NCBI RefSeq assembly: GCF_036543075.1
Contig: NZ_JAZHPF010000035.1
Coordinates: 1 to 25,156, forward strand
Direction: 5' to 3'
From: Deinococcus sp. YIM 134068
Lineage (GTDB): Bacteria; Deinococcota; Deinococci; Deinococcales; Deinococcaceae
DNA length: 25,156 nt
The position numbers were made by a program, and so were the translations under genes. The notes under the pieces were generated by a model. It worked only from the letters and a program-made list of their open reading frames with translations, was not told the DNA's origin and searched no databases. This document shows, piece by piece, positions 19,251 to 25,156 of this stretch (position 1 is its first letter; every line of letters begins with the position of its first letter).

Positions 19251-20468
19251 TCAGCCTCCCCCATACGCCGCTGCCCGCACCTCCGCCCACTCACCTCCGC
19301 CGAGGACGAACGGCTCGCGTTGAATGTCCGTCGTGACCTGCGGGCCGTGGGGCGCGAGGTAGACGTTCACCTCGGAGCGGATGCCGAAGCCCCGCTCACG
19401 CGGGTAGGTGCCCGGCTCCACCGTCACGGCGAGGCCGGGGGTGAGACGGCGGGTGTCGCGCGTCTCGTAGTCGTCGAGATTCGCACCCGACCCGTGAATC
19501 TGAACGCCGAGATCGTGCCCGGTGCGGTGGAGGAAGTGCGGCCCCCACGCCGCCCCCATCGCGTCCCGCGCCGCCCGGTCCACCTCCCAGCCCTGGAGGT
19601 CGCCGTGCCGCTCGTGCAGCAGGGCCAGCGCCGCGTCCCGTGCCCCGCACACCGCCTCCCACGCCTCCCGGTACTCGGTGCCCGGCTCTCCCGCGTGGCC
19701 CACCCACGTCACGTCCGCGAAGGGGCGGCCCGGCTCCTGCGCCCACAGGTCGATCAGGACGCACTCGCCGGGGCGCAGGGTGGCGTTCCGCTCCCCGCCC
19801 GGCTCGTAGTGCGGGTCGGCGGCGTTCGCCCCGAAGCTGACGTTGACGGGGTGGCCGCTCACCAGCCCTTCCTCCGCGATGGCCCGCTCGATGACGGCCT
19901 GGGCGTCCAGCTCCGTGACCGCCTCGCCCGCGCGCAGCCGCTCGTGGATGAGGCGGAAGGCGTCGTCCTTCGCCCGCATCAGGAGGGCCGCCGCCCGCCC
20001 GTGGGCCACGAAGTCCTCCGGCGACCACACGAGGAAGGACTGGAGAAGGTCAGCGCTGCTCTCCACCCGCGCGCCCGCCGCCCGCACCCGCTCGACCGTG
20101 CCCGCGTCCACCCGCCCCACGTAGGGCACGGCCCCGAGCGGGCTGTACTCCATCGCCACCGTCTTCCCGGCCACAGCCTCGGCCAGCCGCGCTTCGAGTT
20201 CCGCGTGTGAGCCGAAGGCGCGGCGTTCCACGTCCCACTCCGCCGAAAGTGCCGCCCACGTCCCGCCCTCGATGTGGTTGTGGAGCAGCACGGCCCGCCC
20301 CTCACGCGGCACCCACACGAAGAAACGCCGGGTCAGGAAGGCCGACGCCGGGAGGTCCAGCACCCGCCGGGCGTGCGGGTTGAGGCCCTGGAAGTCGTAC
20401 ATCAGCCAGCCGTCGAGGGGGGTGCCCTGGAGCGCCGTCCGCATCCGCTCGGTGGGGGAGAGGGTCAT
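19251..20468 (-). CDS. M24-family (Xaa-Pro type) aminopeptidase
   Basis: A 405-aa pita-bread-fold metallopeptidase. The five dinuclear metal ligands can be placed: D240 (VLIDLW), D252 (FADVTWVG), H318 (HRTGHDLG), E351 (VEPGTY) and E366 (GIRSEVNVY). An N-terminal domain of about 165 residues, as in Xaa-Pro aminopeptidases and prolidases, precedes them. The substrate-side segment VNVSFGANAADPHYEPG is typical. Cleavage of the bond before proline is the usual activity, but other M24 members act on creatine or ectoine derivatives, so the substrate is not certain. TATCCT ends 6 nt before the ATG at 20468 (leaderless). It is divergent from the ion channel with 55 bp between the start codons. Confidence 0.92.
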   Translation of the reverse strand: MTLSPTERMRTALQGTPLDGWLMYDFQGLNPHARRVLDLPASAFLTRRFFVWVPREGRAVLLHNHIEGGTWAALSAEWDVERRAFGSHAELEARLAEAVAGKTVAMEYSPLGAVPYVGRVDAGTVERVRAAGARVESSADLLQSFLVWSPEDFVAHGRAAALLMRAKDDAFRLIHERLRAGEAVTELDAQAVIERAIAEEGLVSGHPVNVSFGANAADPHYEPGGERNATLRPGECVLIDLWAQEPGRPFADVTWVGHAGEPGTEYREAWEAVCGARDAALALLHERHGDLQGWEVDRAARDAMGAAWGPHFLHRTGHDLGVQIHGSGANLDDYETRDTRRLTPGLAVTVEPGTYPRERGFGIRSEVNVYLAPHGPQVTTDIQREPFVLGGGEWAEVRAAAYGGG

Positions 20469-20474
20469 GGGGGC

Positions 20475-20480
20475 AGGATA
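20475..20480 (-). promoter_or_regulatory. -10 hexamer of the M24 gene, leaderless type
   Basis: TATCCT on the minus strand ends 6 nt before the ATG at 20468; the spacer is GCCCCC. Confidence 0.5.
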
Positions 20481-20511
20481 CGGGGCGGATGCTGCGGGCG
20501 GGGGCCGCTGC

Positions 20512-20517
20512 TACGGT
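20512..20517 (+). promoter_or_regulatory. -10 hexamer of the ion-channel gene, leaderless type
   Basis: TACGGT ends 6 nt before the ATG at 20524; the spacer is GCCCAC. The hexamer decides the start: the open frame continues further upstream into the divergent gene. Confidence 0.5.
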
Positions 20518-20523
20518 GCCCAC

Positions 20524-21363
20524 ATGTCCGGCCCTCCCGAATCCCACCGCCTGCACCGCGAGCGCCTGGAACTTCTGCGCCACCTCGACCGCCTGACCGA
20601 CGTGCCGATGACGGTGCTGGGCTTCGTGTGGCTCGCCCTGCTCGTCGTGGACCTCACGGGCGGGTTGGGTCCGGGCCTGCACCTCCTGAGCAACGTCATC
20701 TGGGTGCTGTTCGTGCTCGACTTCCTCCTGTCGTTCGCGGTGGCCCCCGACAAGCGGGCCTACCTGCGCTCGAACTGGCTCACCCTCGTGTCCCTGCTCC
20801 TGCCCGCCCTGCGAGTGCTGCGCGCGGTGAGGGTGTTGCGGGGGCTGCGTCTGCTGCGCGCCACCCGTTCCCTCAATCTCGTGCGGCTCCTGACCTCCCT
20901 CAACCGGGGCTTTCGCGCCGCAGGGCGGGCCGTGCGGCGGCGGGGCGTGGGCTATGTCGCGTTGCTCACCCTGCTCGTCGCGCTCGCGGGGGCGGCGGGC
21001 ATGCTCGCCTTCGAGGACGTGCCCGCCGCCCGCGAGAGCGGCCTGACCGGCTACGCCTCGTGGTTGTGGTGGACGGCCATGATTCTCGTCACGATGGGGT
21101 CGGACTACTTCCCGAAGACGGCGGAGGGCCGCTTCCTGACGTGGTTCCTCGCCCTGTACGGCTTCGCGGTCTTCGGCTACCTCACGGCGTCCGTCGCCAG
21201 CTTCTTCGTGGGCCGCGACCAGACTGCGGATGATGGGGATGACGGTGAGGATGACGGCGAGGCCACGAACGCCGCGCTTCGCCGGGAAGTCGTGGCCCTG
21301 CGCCAGGACATCGCGGCCTTGAGGGCGGAACGGGAGGGCAATTCGGGCGGGGACGTGACTTGA
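20524..21363 (+). CDS. voltage-gated-type ion channel with unusual selectivity filter
   Basis: A 279-aa six-helix channel subunit. Hydrophobic segments at about 29-46 and 55-73 are followed by an S4-like arginine-rich helix at 95-122 (LRVLRAVRVLRGLRLLR), then S5 (142-162), a pore loop and S6 (203-229). The pore reads WWTAMILVTMGSDYFPKT, so the filter is TMGSDY where potassium channels have TVGYGD. The surroundings (EGRFLTWFLALYGFAVFGYLTA) are channel-like. A strongly acidic linker (234-246) and a coiled coil (248-270, ALRREVVALRQDIAALRAE) end the protein and probably assemble the tetramer. Potassium selectivity should not be assumed. It is convergent with the DUF4173 gene with 7 bp between stops. 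Confidence 0.88.
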   Translation: MSGPPESHRLHRERLELLRHLDRLTDVPMTVLGFVWLALLVVDLTGGLGPGLHLLSNVIWVLFVLDFLLSFAVAPDKRAYLRSNWLTLVSLLLPALRVLRAVRVLRGLRLLRATRSLNLVRLLTSLNRGFRAAGRAVRRRGVGYVALLTLLVALAGAAGMLAFEDVPAARESGLTGYASWLWWTAMILVTMGSDYFPKTAEGRFLTWFLALYGFAVFGYLTASVASFFVGRDQTADDGDDGEDDGEATNAALRREVVALRQDIAALRAEREGNSGGDVT

Positions 21364-21374
21364 GCCGGAGTCAC
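21355..21374. terminator. inverted repeat spanning both stop codons
   Basis: GTGACT (21355-21360) pairs with AGTCAC (21369-21374) around TGAGCCGG. Both convergent stop codons lie within it. No T tract follows, so it is at best a weak terminator or a collision site. Confidence 0.3.
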
Positions 21375-22912
21375 TCCAGCCCCAGCACCAGCCGCCTCGC
21401 CCGCGCCTCGCCCGCGTTCCAAGAGCGGGGGTCGGTGGGGAGGCCGTATTCGTCCTGAAGGTGACGCACGATGAACGCCCGGCCCTGAGCGCAGTTCGGG
21501 CCGCACTCCTGGGTCAGCGTGTCCAGGTTCGCCACCACGGCGGGCACCGCGTCCGCCCCCAGGTCCAGCAGCTCCCAGACATCCACGTTCTGCGGCGTGC
21601 GGCGCAGGTCGTTCGTCAGGCCCGTCACGGCGCGGTGAATGTTCACGCGGGCGATCAGGGCGGCGGGGTTGAGGGCCGTCGTCACAAGCAGCGTGCCCAG
21701 GCCCAGCAGCAGCGCCGGATACGCGAAGTGCCGCAGGCTCCCGCGCCACAGGCCGAGGGCGAGCCACCCGAGCGCCAGCACCACCCAGACGAGGAAGGCC
21801 GCGCCCATCACCCGAATCTCGCTCAGCCCGTAGGCGAGCGTGTAGAGCCGCCAGCGGTTCGCCGCGCTGAGGATCACGAGTGCGAGGGGCGCGAGGACCG
21901 CGAGGTTGAGCAGGCGGTAGGTCAGGCCCACCCGCACCTCCCCACGGGTGACGGCGTGCGCGGTGAGCAGCAGCACCAGCGTCAGGAGGGCGACCGTCAT
22001 CAGCTCCCCGAAGCCGCGCCGCACGTAATCCGCGTAGGTGAAGCCGTCCGGCAGGCTCGGCCCGCTCAGGAAGTAGGGGAGCTGGGTGCCGAGAAAGACC
22101 ACGAACAACGCGCCGAGTGCCCCGAGCGGTAGCCCCACCTCGATCAGCCCCAGGCGCGGCAGGCCGGACGGTTCGCCCGCCGGGAAGACGGTGGGCCGCA
22201 GCGCCATCAGCGCCGGGTAGACCAGCCCGCCCGCGAGGGCCGCCCAGAAGGCGAGGCGGAAGAGGGTTTCACCCAGCCCGCCCAGGTCCCAGTTCAGCAG
22301 CCGCCCGACGAGTGACCCGAACGCCCCGTCCGCCCCCGCGAGCAGCCCACCGAAGATCAGGAGCACGGGGAGGGTCAAAGCGAGGCCGACACCCCAGCGC
22401 CCCATCTCGCTCCCCTTCGCCGGACGCAGCCGCGCCCACGGGAAGCGTTCGAGCAGCGCCAGCGGCCCGTACACGAAGCGCAGCCCGCCCGTGAATACCG
22501 TTCCAGCCTGTGCCCACACCCCCGCCACGCTCAACCCCGGATGCCGCAGGTACGCCGCCCCCAGCGTCAGGCAGAGGAGGAGCGCCGTCCCGTTCAGCAG
22601 GGCGAGGTTGGTCGGCACCCGCCGCAGGGCGAACGTCGCCGCGAGGGCGAGCGCCAGGCCCAGCAGGATCACGGCCTCACGGGTTGGCCTCTGCCCTCTG
22701 TGCCGCAACATCCACAAACACACGCCGATGAAAAGAGCCACCCAGACCACCACGTTTACCCCCAATCCCGGTCCCCGGCCCGCCGAGAGCAGATGCGCGG
22801 CGAGCGTCAGCCCGGCGGCGGCGAGGAGCGGCAGGGCGGCCTTCGCCGGTCGGGGAATGGCGGGGAAGTCAGGGAGCGGCGCAGGCGGGGTCGGCTCGTC
22901 CGGTGCGGTCAT
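21371..22912 (-). CDS. DUF4173/DUF4153-type polytopic membrane protein
   Basis: A 513-aa integral membrane protein with about a dozen hydrophobic segments after a proline-rich cytoplasmic N-terminus. The segment FTYADYVRRGFGELMTVALL is the hallmark of the DUF4173 family, whose function is unknown. After the last membrane helix (about residue 420) comes a soluble C-terminal region with NIHRAVTG, LDLGADAVPAVVANLDTL and two cysteines (ECGPNC), resembling a short helical-repeat tail seen in related proteins. TACGGT ends 6 nt before the ATG at 22912, so it is probably leaderless. It is divergent from the UbiD gene and convergent with the ion channel. No function should be inferred from these neighbours. 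Confidence 0.85.
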   Translation of the reverse strand: MTAPDEPTPPAPLPDFPAIPRPAKAALPLLAAAGLTLAAHLLSAGRGPGLGVNVVVWVALFIGVCLWMLRHRGQRPTREAVILLGLALALAATFALRRVPTNLALLNGTALLLCLTLGAAYLRHPGLSVAGVWAQAGTVFTGGLRFVYGPLALLERFPWARLRPAKGSEMGRWGVGLALTLPVLLIFGGLLAGADGAFGSLVGRLLNWDLGGLGETLFRLAFWAALAGGLVYPALMALRPTVFPAGEPSGLPRLGLIEVGLPLGALGALFVVFLGTQLPYFLSGPSLPDGFTYADYVRRGFGELMTVALLTLVLLLTAHAVTRGEVRVGLTYRLLNLAVLAPLALVILSAANRWRLYTLAYGLSEIRVMGAAFLVWVVLALGWLALGLWRGSLRHFAYPALLLGLGTLLVTTALNPAALIARVNIHRAVTGLTNDLRRTPQNVDVWELLDLGADAVPAVVANLDTLTQECGPNCAQGRAFIVRHLQDEYGLPTDPRSWNAGEARARRLVLGLE

Positions 22913-22918
22913 GGGGGC

Positions 22919-22924
22919 ACCGTA
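22919..22924 (-). promoter_or_regulatory. -10 hexamer of the DUF4173 gene, leaderless type
   Basis: TACGGT on the minus strand ends 6 nt before the ATG at 22912; the spacer is GCCCCC. Confidence 0.5.
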
Positions 22925-23012
22925 TCTACGAGGTCTCCGCGAGTCGTCCCCCTTTGGTCGTCCGCCTTCCGTTGGAGGCTGATGGGGTACGGTTGCCCCG
23001 GCCCTTCGCCCC

Positions 23013-23018
23013 TACACT
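23013..23018 (+). promoter_or_regulatory. -10 hexamer of the ubiD-family gene, leaderless type
   Basis: TACACT ends 6 nt before the ATG at 23025; the spacer is CGCGCT. Confidence 0.5.
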
Positions 23019-23024
23019 CGCGCT

Positions 23025-24896
23025 ATGGCCCCTCCCAAACGGCACAGTCCTGACATTCAGAGCTTCGTGCGCCTGCTCGAAGAACGCGGCGAACTCGTGC
23101 GCGTCTCCGTCCCCGTGGACCGCGAGTTGGAGATCACCGAGATCGCCGACCGCCTCGTGAAGTCGGGCGGCCCGGCGGTGCTGTTCGAGAACGTGAAGGG
23201 CAGTCCCTTCCCCCTCGTCATCGGGATGATGGGCACCCGCGAGCGCACGGCGCTGGCCCTCGGCGTCTCCGACCTCGACGACCTCGCGGCCAGGGTCCGC
23301 CACCTCATCGACCTCAAGGGGAGCGGTGGCCTCGGCGGGCTGCTGGGCAATGTCGGCAAGCTGCGCGACGCGATGCACCTCCCGCCCCGCCGCGTCCGCT
23401 CCGGCCCCGTGCAGGAGGTGGTGTGGACGGGCGACGAGGTGGACCTCGGCAAGCTGCCCGTCCTGAAGTGCTGGCCGCTCGACGGTGGCCCCTTCGTCAC
23501 CCTGCCCCTCGTCATCACCCGCGACCCCGAGACGGGCGAGCGCAACATGGGCATGTACCGGATGCAGGTGATGGGCAGGAACGTCACCGGGATGCACTGG
23601 CAGCGGCACAAGACGGGCACGAAACATCTGGAGAAGGCGAAGAAGCTGGGCAAGCGGCTGGAGGTCGCGGTGGCCCTCGGCGGCGACCCGGCCCTGATCT
23701 ACGCGGCGACCGCGCCCCTCCCGCCCATCCCCGGCCTCGACGAATTCGCCCTCGCGGGCTACCTGCGTGGGCAGCGCTACCCACTCACGAAGGGCATCAC
23801 CGTCGATCTGGACGTACCCGCCAACGCCGAATTCATCCTGGAGGGCTACGTGGACCCGGCGGAGGATTGGGCGGTGGAGGGTCCCTTCGGCGACCACACC
23901 GGCTTCTACACTCTCCCCGACCTCTACCCGCGCTTCCACGTCACGGCGATCACGATGCGGAAGAACCCCATCTACCCCGCGACCATCGTGGGCCGCCCGC
24001 CGATGGAGGACGCCTACCTCATCGAGGCCTCCGAGCGCCTGTTCCTGCCCGCCGCGCAGCTCATCCTGCCCGAAATCACCGACTATCACATGCCGCCCGC
24101 CGGAGTTGCCCATAACCTCGTCGTGGTGGGGATCAGGAAGACGTACCCCGGTCAGGCGTACAAGGTCGCCAACGGCCTGTTCGGCCTCGGCCAGATGATG
24201 TTCGCCAAAGTGATCGTCGTGGTGGATGAGGGTGTCCCGGTAAACGACTTCGGGGCGGTGTGGCGTGAAGTCGCCGCGCGGGCCGTGCCGGGTCGGGACA
24301 CCCTCACCACGCGCGGCCCTACCGACGTGCTCGACCATTCCAGCCGGGGCTGGGGCTACGGCGGCAAGCTCATCATCGACGCGACGGCCAAGCTCCCCGA
24401 GGAGGTCGGCAGCGCTGCCAGCAGCCGCGAGGGCCAGGGCCACGAGCGCGAGGCAGCCACCTTCGTTCCCCACACAAGCGCCGATCTCCCCACCTTCGAG
24501 GGCGTCCTCGCCCAGCATCAAACGCCGGACGGGTACTGGTACGTCTCCTTCCAGAAGACCCGTTCCGGTCAGGTGCAGGCCCTTGCGACTGCTTTCGCTG
24601 CCCATCCCGCCGCGCAGGGCGTCCGCCACCTCCTCATCTGCGACGAGCTGACCGACGTGACGAGCACCCAGGACGTGTGGTGGACCATCCTGAACAACAT
24701 CGACCCCGAACGCGACGTATGGCCGCAGGCGAATCTGCTCGTCTGGGACGGTGCCCGCAAGCTCCCCGAGGAGGGCTTCGTGCGCGAGTGGCCCCCCAAG
24801 ATCGAGATGACCCCCGAAGTTGCTCACCGTGTGGACACGCTTTGGCATGTCTACGGCCTGCCCCAGCAGGAGGACGCACCCACCTTCACACCTTGA
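23025..24896 (+). CDS. UbiD-family decarboxylase (menaquinone-type)
   Basis: A prenylated-FMN-dependent decarboxylase of 623 aa. The UbiD layout is complete: an N-terminal domain (FVRLLEERGELVRV, AVLFENVKGSPFP), the prFMN/metal-binding core with NMGMYRMQVMGRNVTGMHW (174-192), and the catalytic acidic segment AVEGPFGDHTGFYT (283-296), followed by the C-terminal helix linker. It is much longer than E. coli UbiD because of about 130 extra C-terminal residues, a form often annotated as menaquinone-biosynthesis decarboxylase. Deinococcus makes menaquinone, so a role in the futalosine route (MqnL-like) is plausible but inferred; other aromatic acids are possible. No UbiX partner lies in the window. 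It is divergent from the DUF4173 gene and probably leaderless. Confidence 0.9.
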   Translation: MAPPKRHSPDIQSFVRLLEERGELVRVSVPVDRELEITEIADRLVKSGGPAVLFENVKGSPFPLVIGMMGTRERTALALGVSDLDDLAARVRHLIDLKGSGGLGGLLGNVGKLRDAMHLPPRRVRSGPVQEVVWTGDEVDLGKLPVLKCWPLDGGPFVTLPLVITRDPETGERNMGMYRMQVMGRNVTGMHWQRHKTGTKHLEKAKKLGKRLEVAVALGGDPALIYAATAPLPPIPGLDEFALAGYLRGQRYPLTKGITVDLDVPANAEFILEGYVDPAEDWAVEGPFGDHTGFYTLPDLYPRFHVTAITMRKNPIYPATIVGRPPMEDAYLIEASERLFLPAAQLILPEITDYHMPPAGVAHNLVVVGIRKTYPGQAYKVANGLFGLGQMMFAKVIVVVDEGVPVNDFGAVWREVAARAVPGRDTLTTRGPTDVLDHSSRGWGYGGKLIIDATAKLPEEVGSAASSREGQGHEREAATFVPHTSADLPTFEGVLAQHQTPDGYWYVSFQKTRSGQVQALATAFAAHPAAQGVRHLLICDELTDVTSTQDVWWTILNNIDPERDVWPQANLLVWDGARKLPEEGFVREWPPKIEMTPEVAHRVDTLWHVYGLPQQEDAPTFTP

Positions 24897-24915
24897 CTGG
24901 GCGTGCGAGGGGGTG

Positions 24916-24944
24916 TTGACATCTTCGGTGCGAGGCCTTATATT
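24916..24944 (+). promoter_or_regulatory. near-consensus sigma-70-type promoter
   Basis: TTGACA (24916-24921), a 17-nt spacer and TATATT (24939-24944) make the best promoter in the window. Transcription should begin near 24950. The hexamers stand out against the weak -35 elements elsewhere here, as is usual for stable-RNA or highly expressed genes. Confidence 0.8.
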
Positions 24945-24949
24945 TCCCT

Positions 24950-25156
24950 TCGCCCGATCAAAAGGGCGAGGTGGAAGCCCCGAAAGAGGCCCACCGGGAC
25001 GCATGACAGGCTGATGCAAGTGACGATGACAGGGCCGCCCGACAGGGGGGTACACGCGGTTCCTCCCCCGAGGAACTCCAGACGTGTGAGGAGTCTTCGG
25101 ACTCGACAAGCCAAGCGCAAGCGAGGCATCAAGCTGTACCTGAGAGCTTCGGCTCA
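24950..25156 (+). ncRNA. structured RNA or mRNA leader, 5' part, identity unknown
   Basis: The sequence after the promoter is dense in local helices: TCGCCC/GGGCGA (24950-24955 with 24964-24969), GGTGG/CCACC enclosing GCC/GGC (24970-24995), GTTCCTC-CCCC-GAGGAAC (25059-25076), ACACG/CGTGT enclosing it, GAGTC-TTCG-GACTC, and GAGC-TTCG-GCTC at the edge. An 8-nt direct repeat ATGACAGG occurs at 25003 and 25026. The one frame that stays open (from 25014) uses AGA, AGG, GTA, CTT and other codons foreign to this genome, so coding is unlikely. I could not match it to RNase P, tmRNA, SRP RNA or a standard riboswitch. It is cut by the window end. Confidence 0.5.

Noticed and set aside
25050..25060. T-box antiterminator call
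   Set aside because: GGGTACACGCGG resembles the T-box core, but the tRNA-pairing base pattern is altered and no stem I with a specifier loop could be placed.
22926..25109. 727-codon open frame antisense to the UbiD-family gene
   Set aside because: Same reason: the plus strand carries a full UbiD protein with catalytic motifs, and the antisense product has no domain pattern.
25014..25156. open frame at the right edge (MQVTMTGPPDRG...)
   Set aside because: Codon choice is unlike the genes of this window, and the DNA is better explained by paired hairpins. It cannot be excluded without the next sequence.

Overview
The window is a GC-rich stretch of bacterial chromosome that looks like Deinococcus. 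The evidence is its gene content: a PPK2 polyphosphate kinase, two adjacent deoxynucleoside kinases, a small AlkA-type glycosylase, a Tat-exported desiccation-related ferritin-like lipoprotein, and a MurE whose usual diaminopimelate-selecting motif is altered. Many genes also have a -10-like TANNNT hexamer exactly 6 nt before the ATG, the signature of leaderless mRNAs reported in Deinococcus. The genus call is inference from gene content and style; no 16S gene is present.

Layout. 1-170: tRNA-Gly(GCC) with a terminator. 170-4729: a divergent pair of units around a perfect palindromic LacI-type operator; MFS transporter and ppk2 run leftward, lacI and an M20 dipeptidase run rightward. 4730-8435: leftward murE, SWIM-domain protein and rtcB. 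8492-8872: rightward CadC-type ArsR metal sensor. 9196-12012: leftward fmdB-like, trypsin-like PDZ protease and two deoxynucleoside kinases. 12124-13959: leftward acyl-CoA dehydrogenase, divergent from a CRP/FNR regulator (14189-14878). 14912-16249: leftward AlkA and DedA, divergent from a HAD phosphatase (16323-16988). 17080-20468: leftward ferritin-like lipoprotein, short-chain dehydrogenase and M24 peptidase. 20524-21363: a voltage-gated-type ion channel. 21371-22912: a DUF4173 membrane protein, leftward. 23025-24896: a UbiD-family decarboxylase. 24916-25156: a near-consensus promoter followed by hairpin-dense sequence that is probably an RNA or mRNA leader cut by the window end.

Most of the window is ordinary housekeeping or stress-related chromosome. 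I see no phage, plasmid, CRISPR or intact insertion-sequence genes. The unexplained material is non-coding. First, heptanucleotide arrays of the form AGCNNYC sit immediately after the TAG stop codons of five leftward genes, in three cases followed by a terminator-like hairpin. Second, a different heptamer array separates the two kinase genes. Third, a diverged dispersed repeat recurs in intergenic gaps. Fourth, an unidentified structured RNA candidate lies at the right edge. Protein oddities are an FmdB-family protein without its zinc-binding cysteines, a channel with a non-canonical selectivity filter, and an orphan dual-site metal sensor next to murE.
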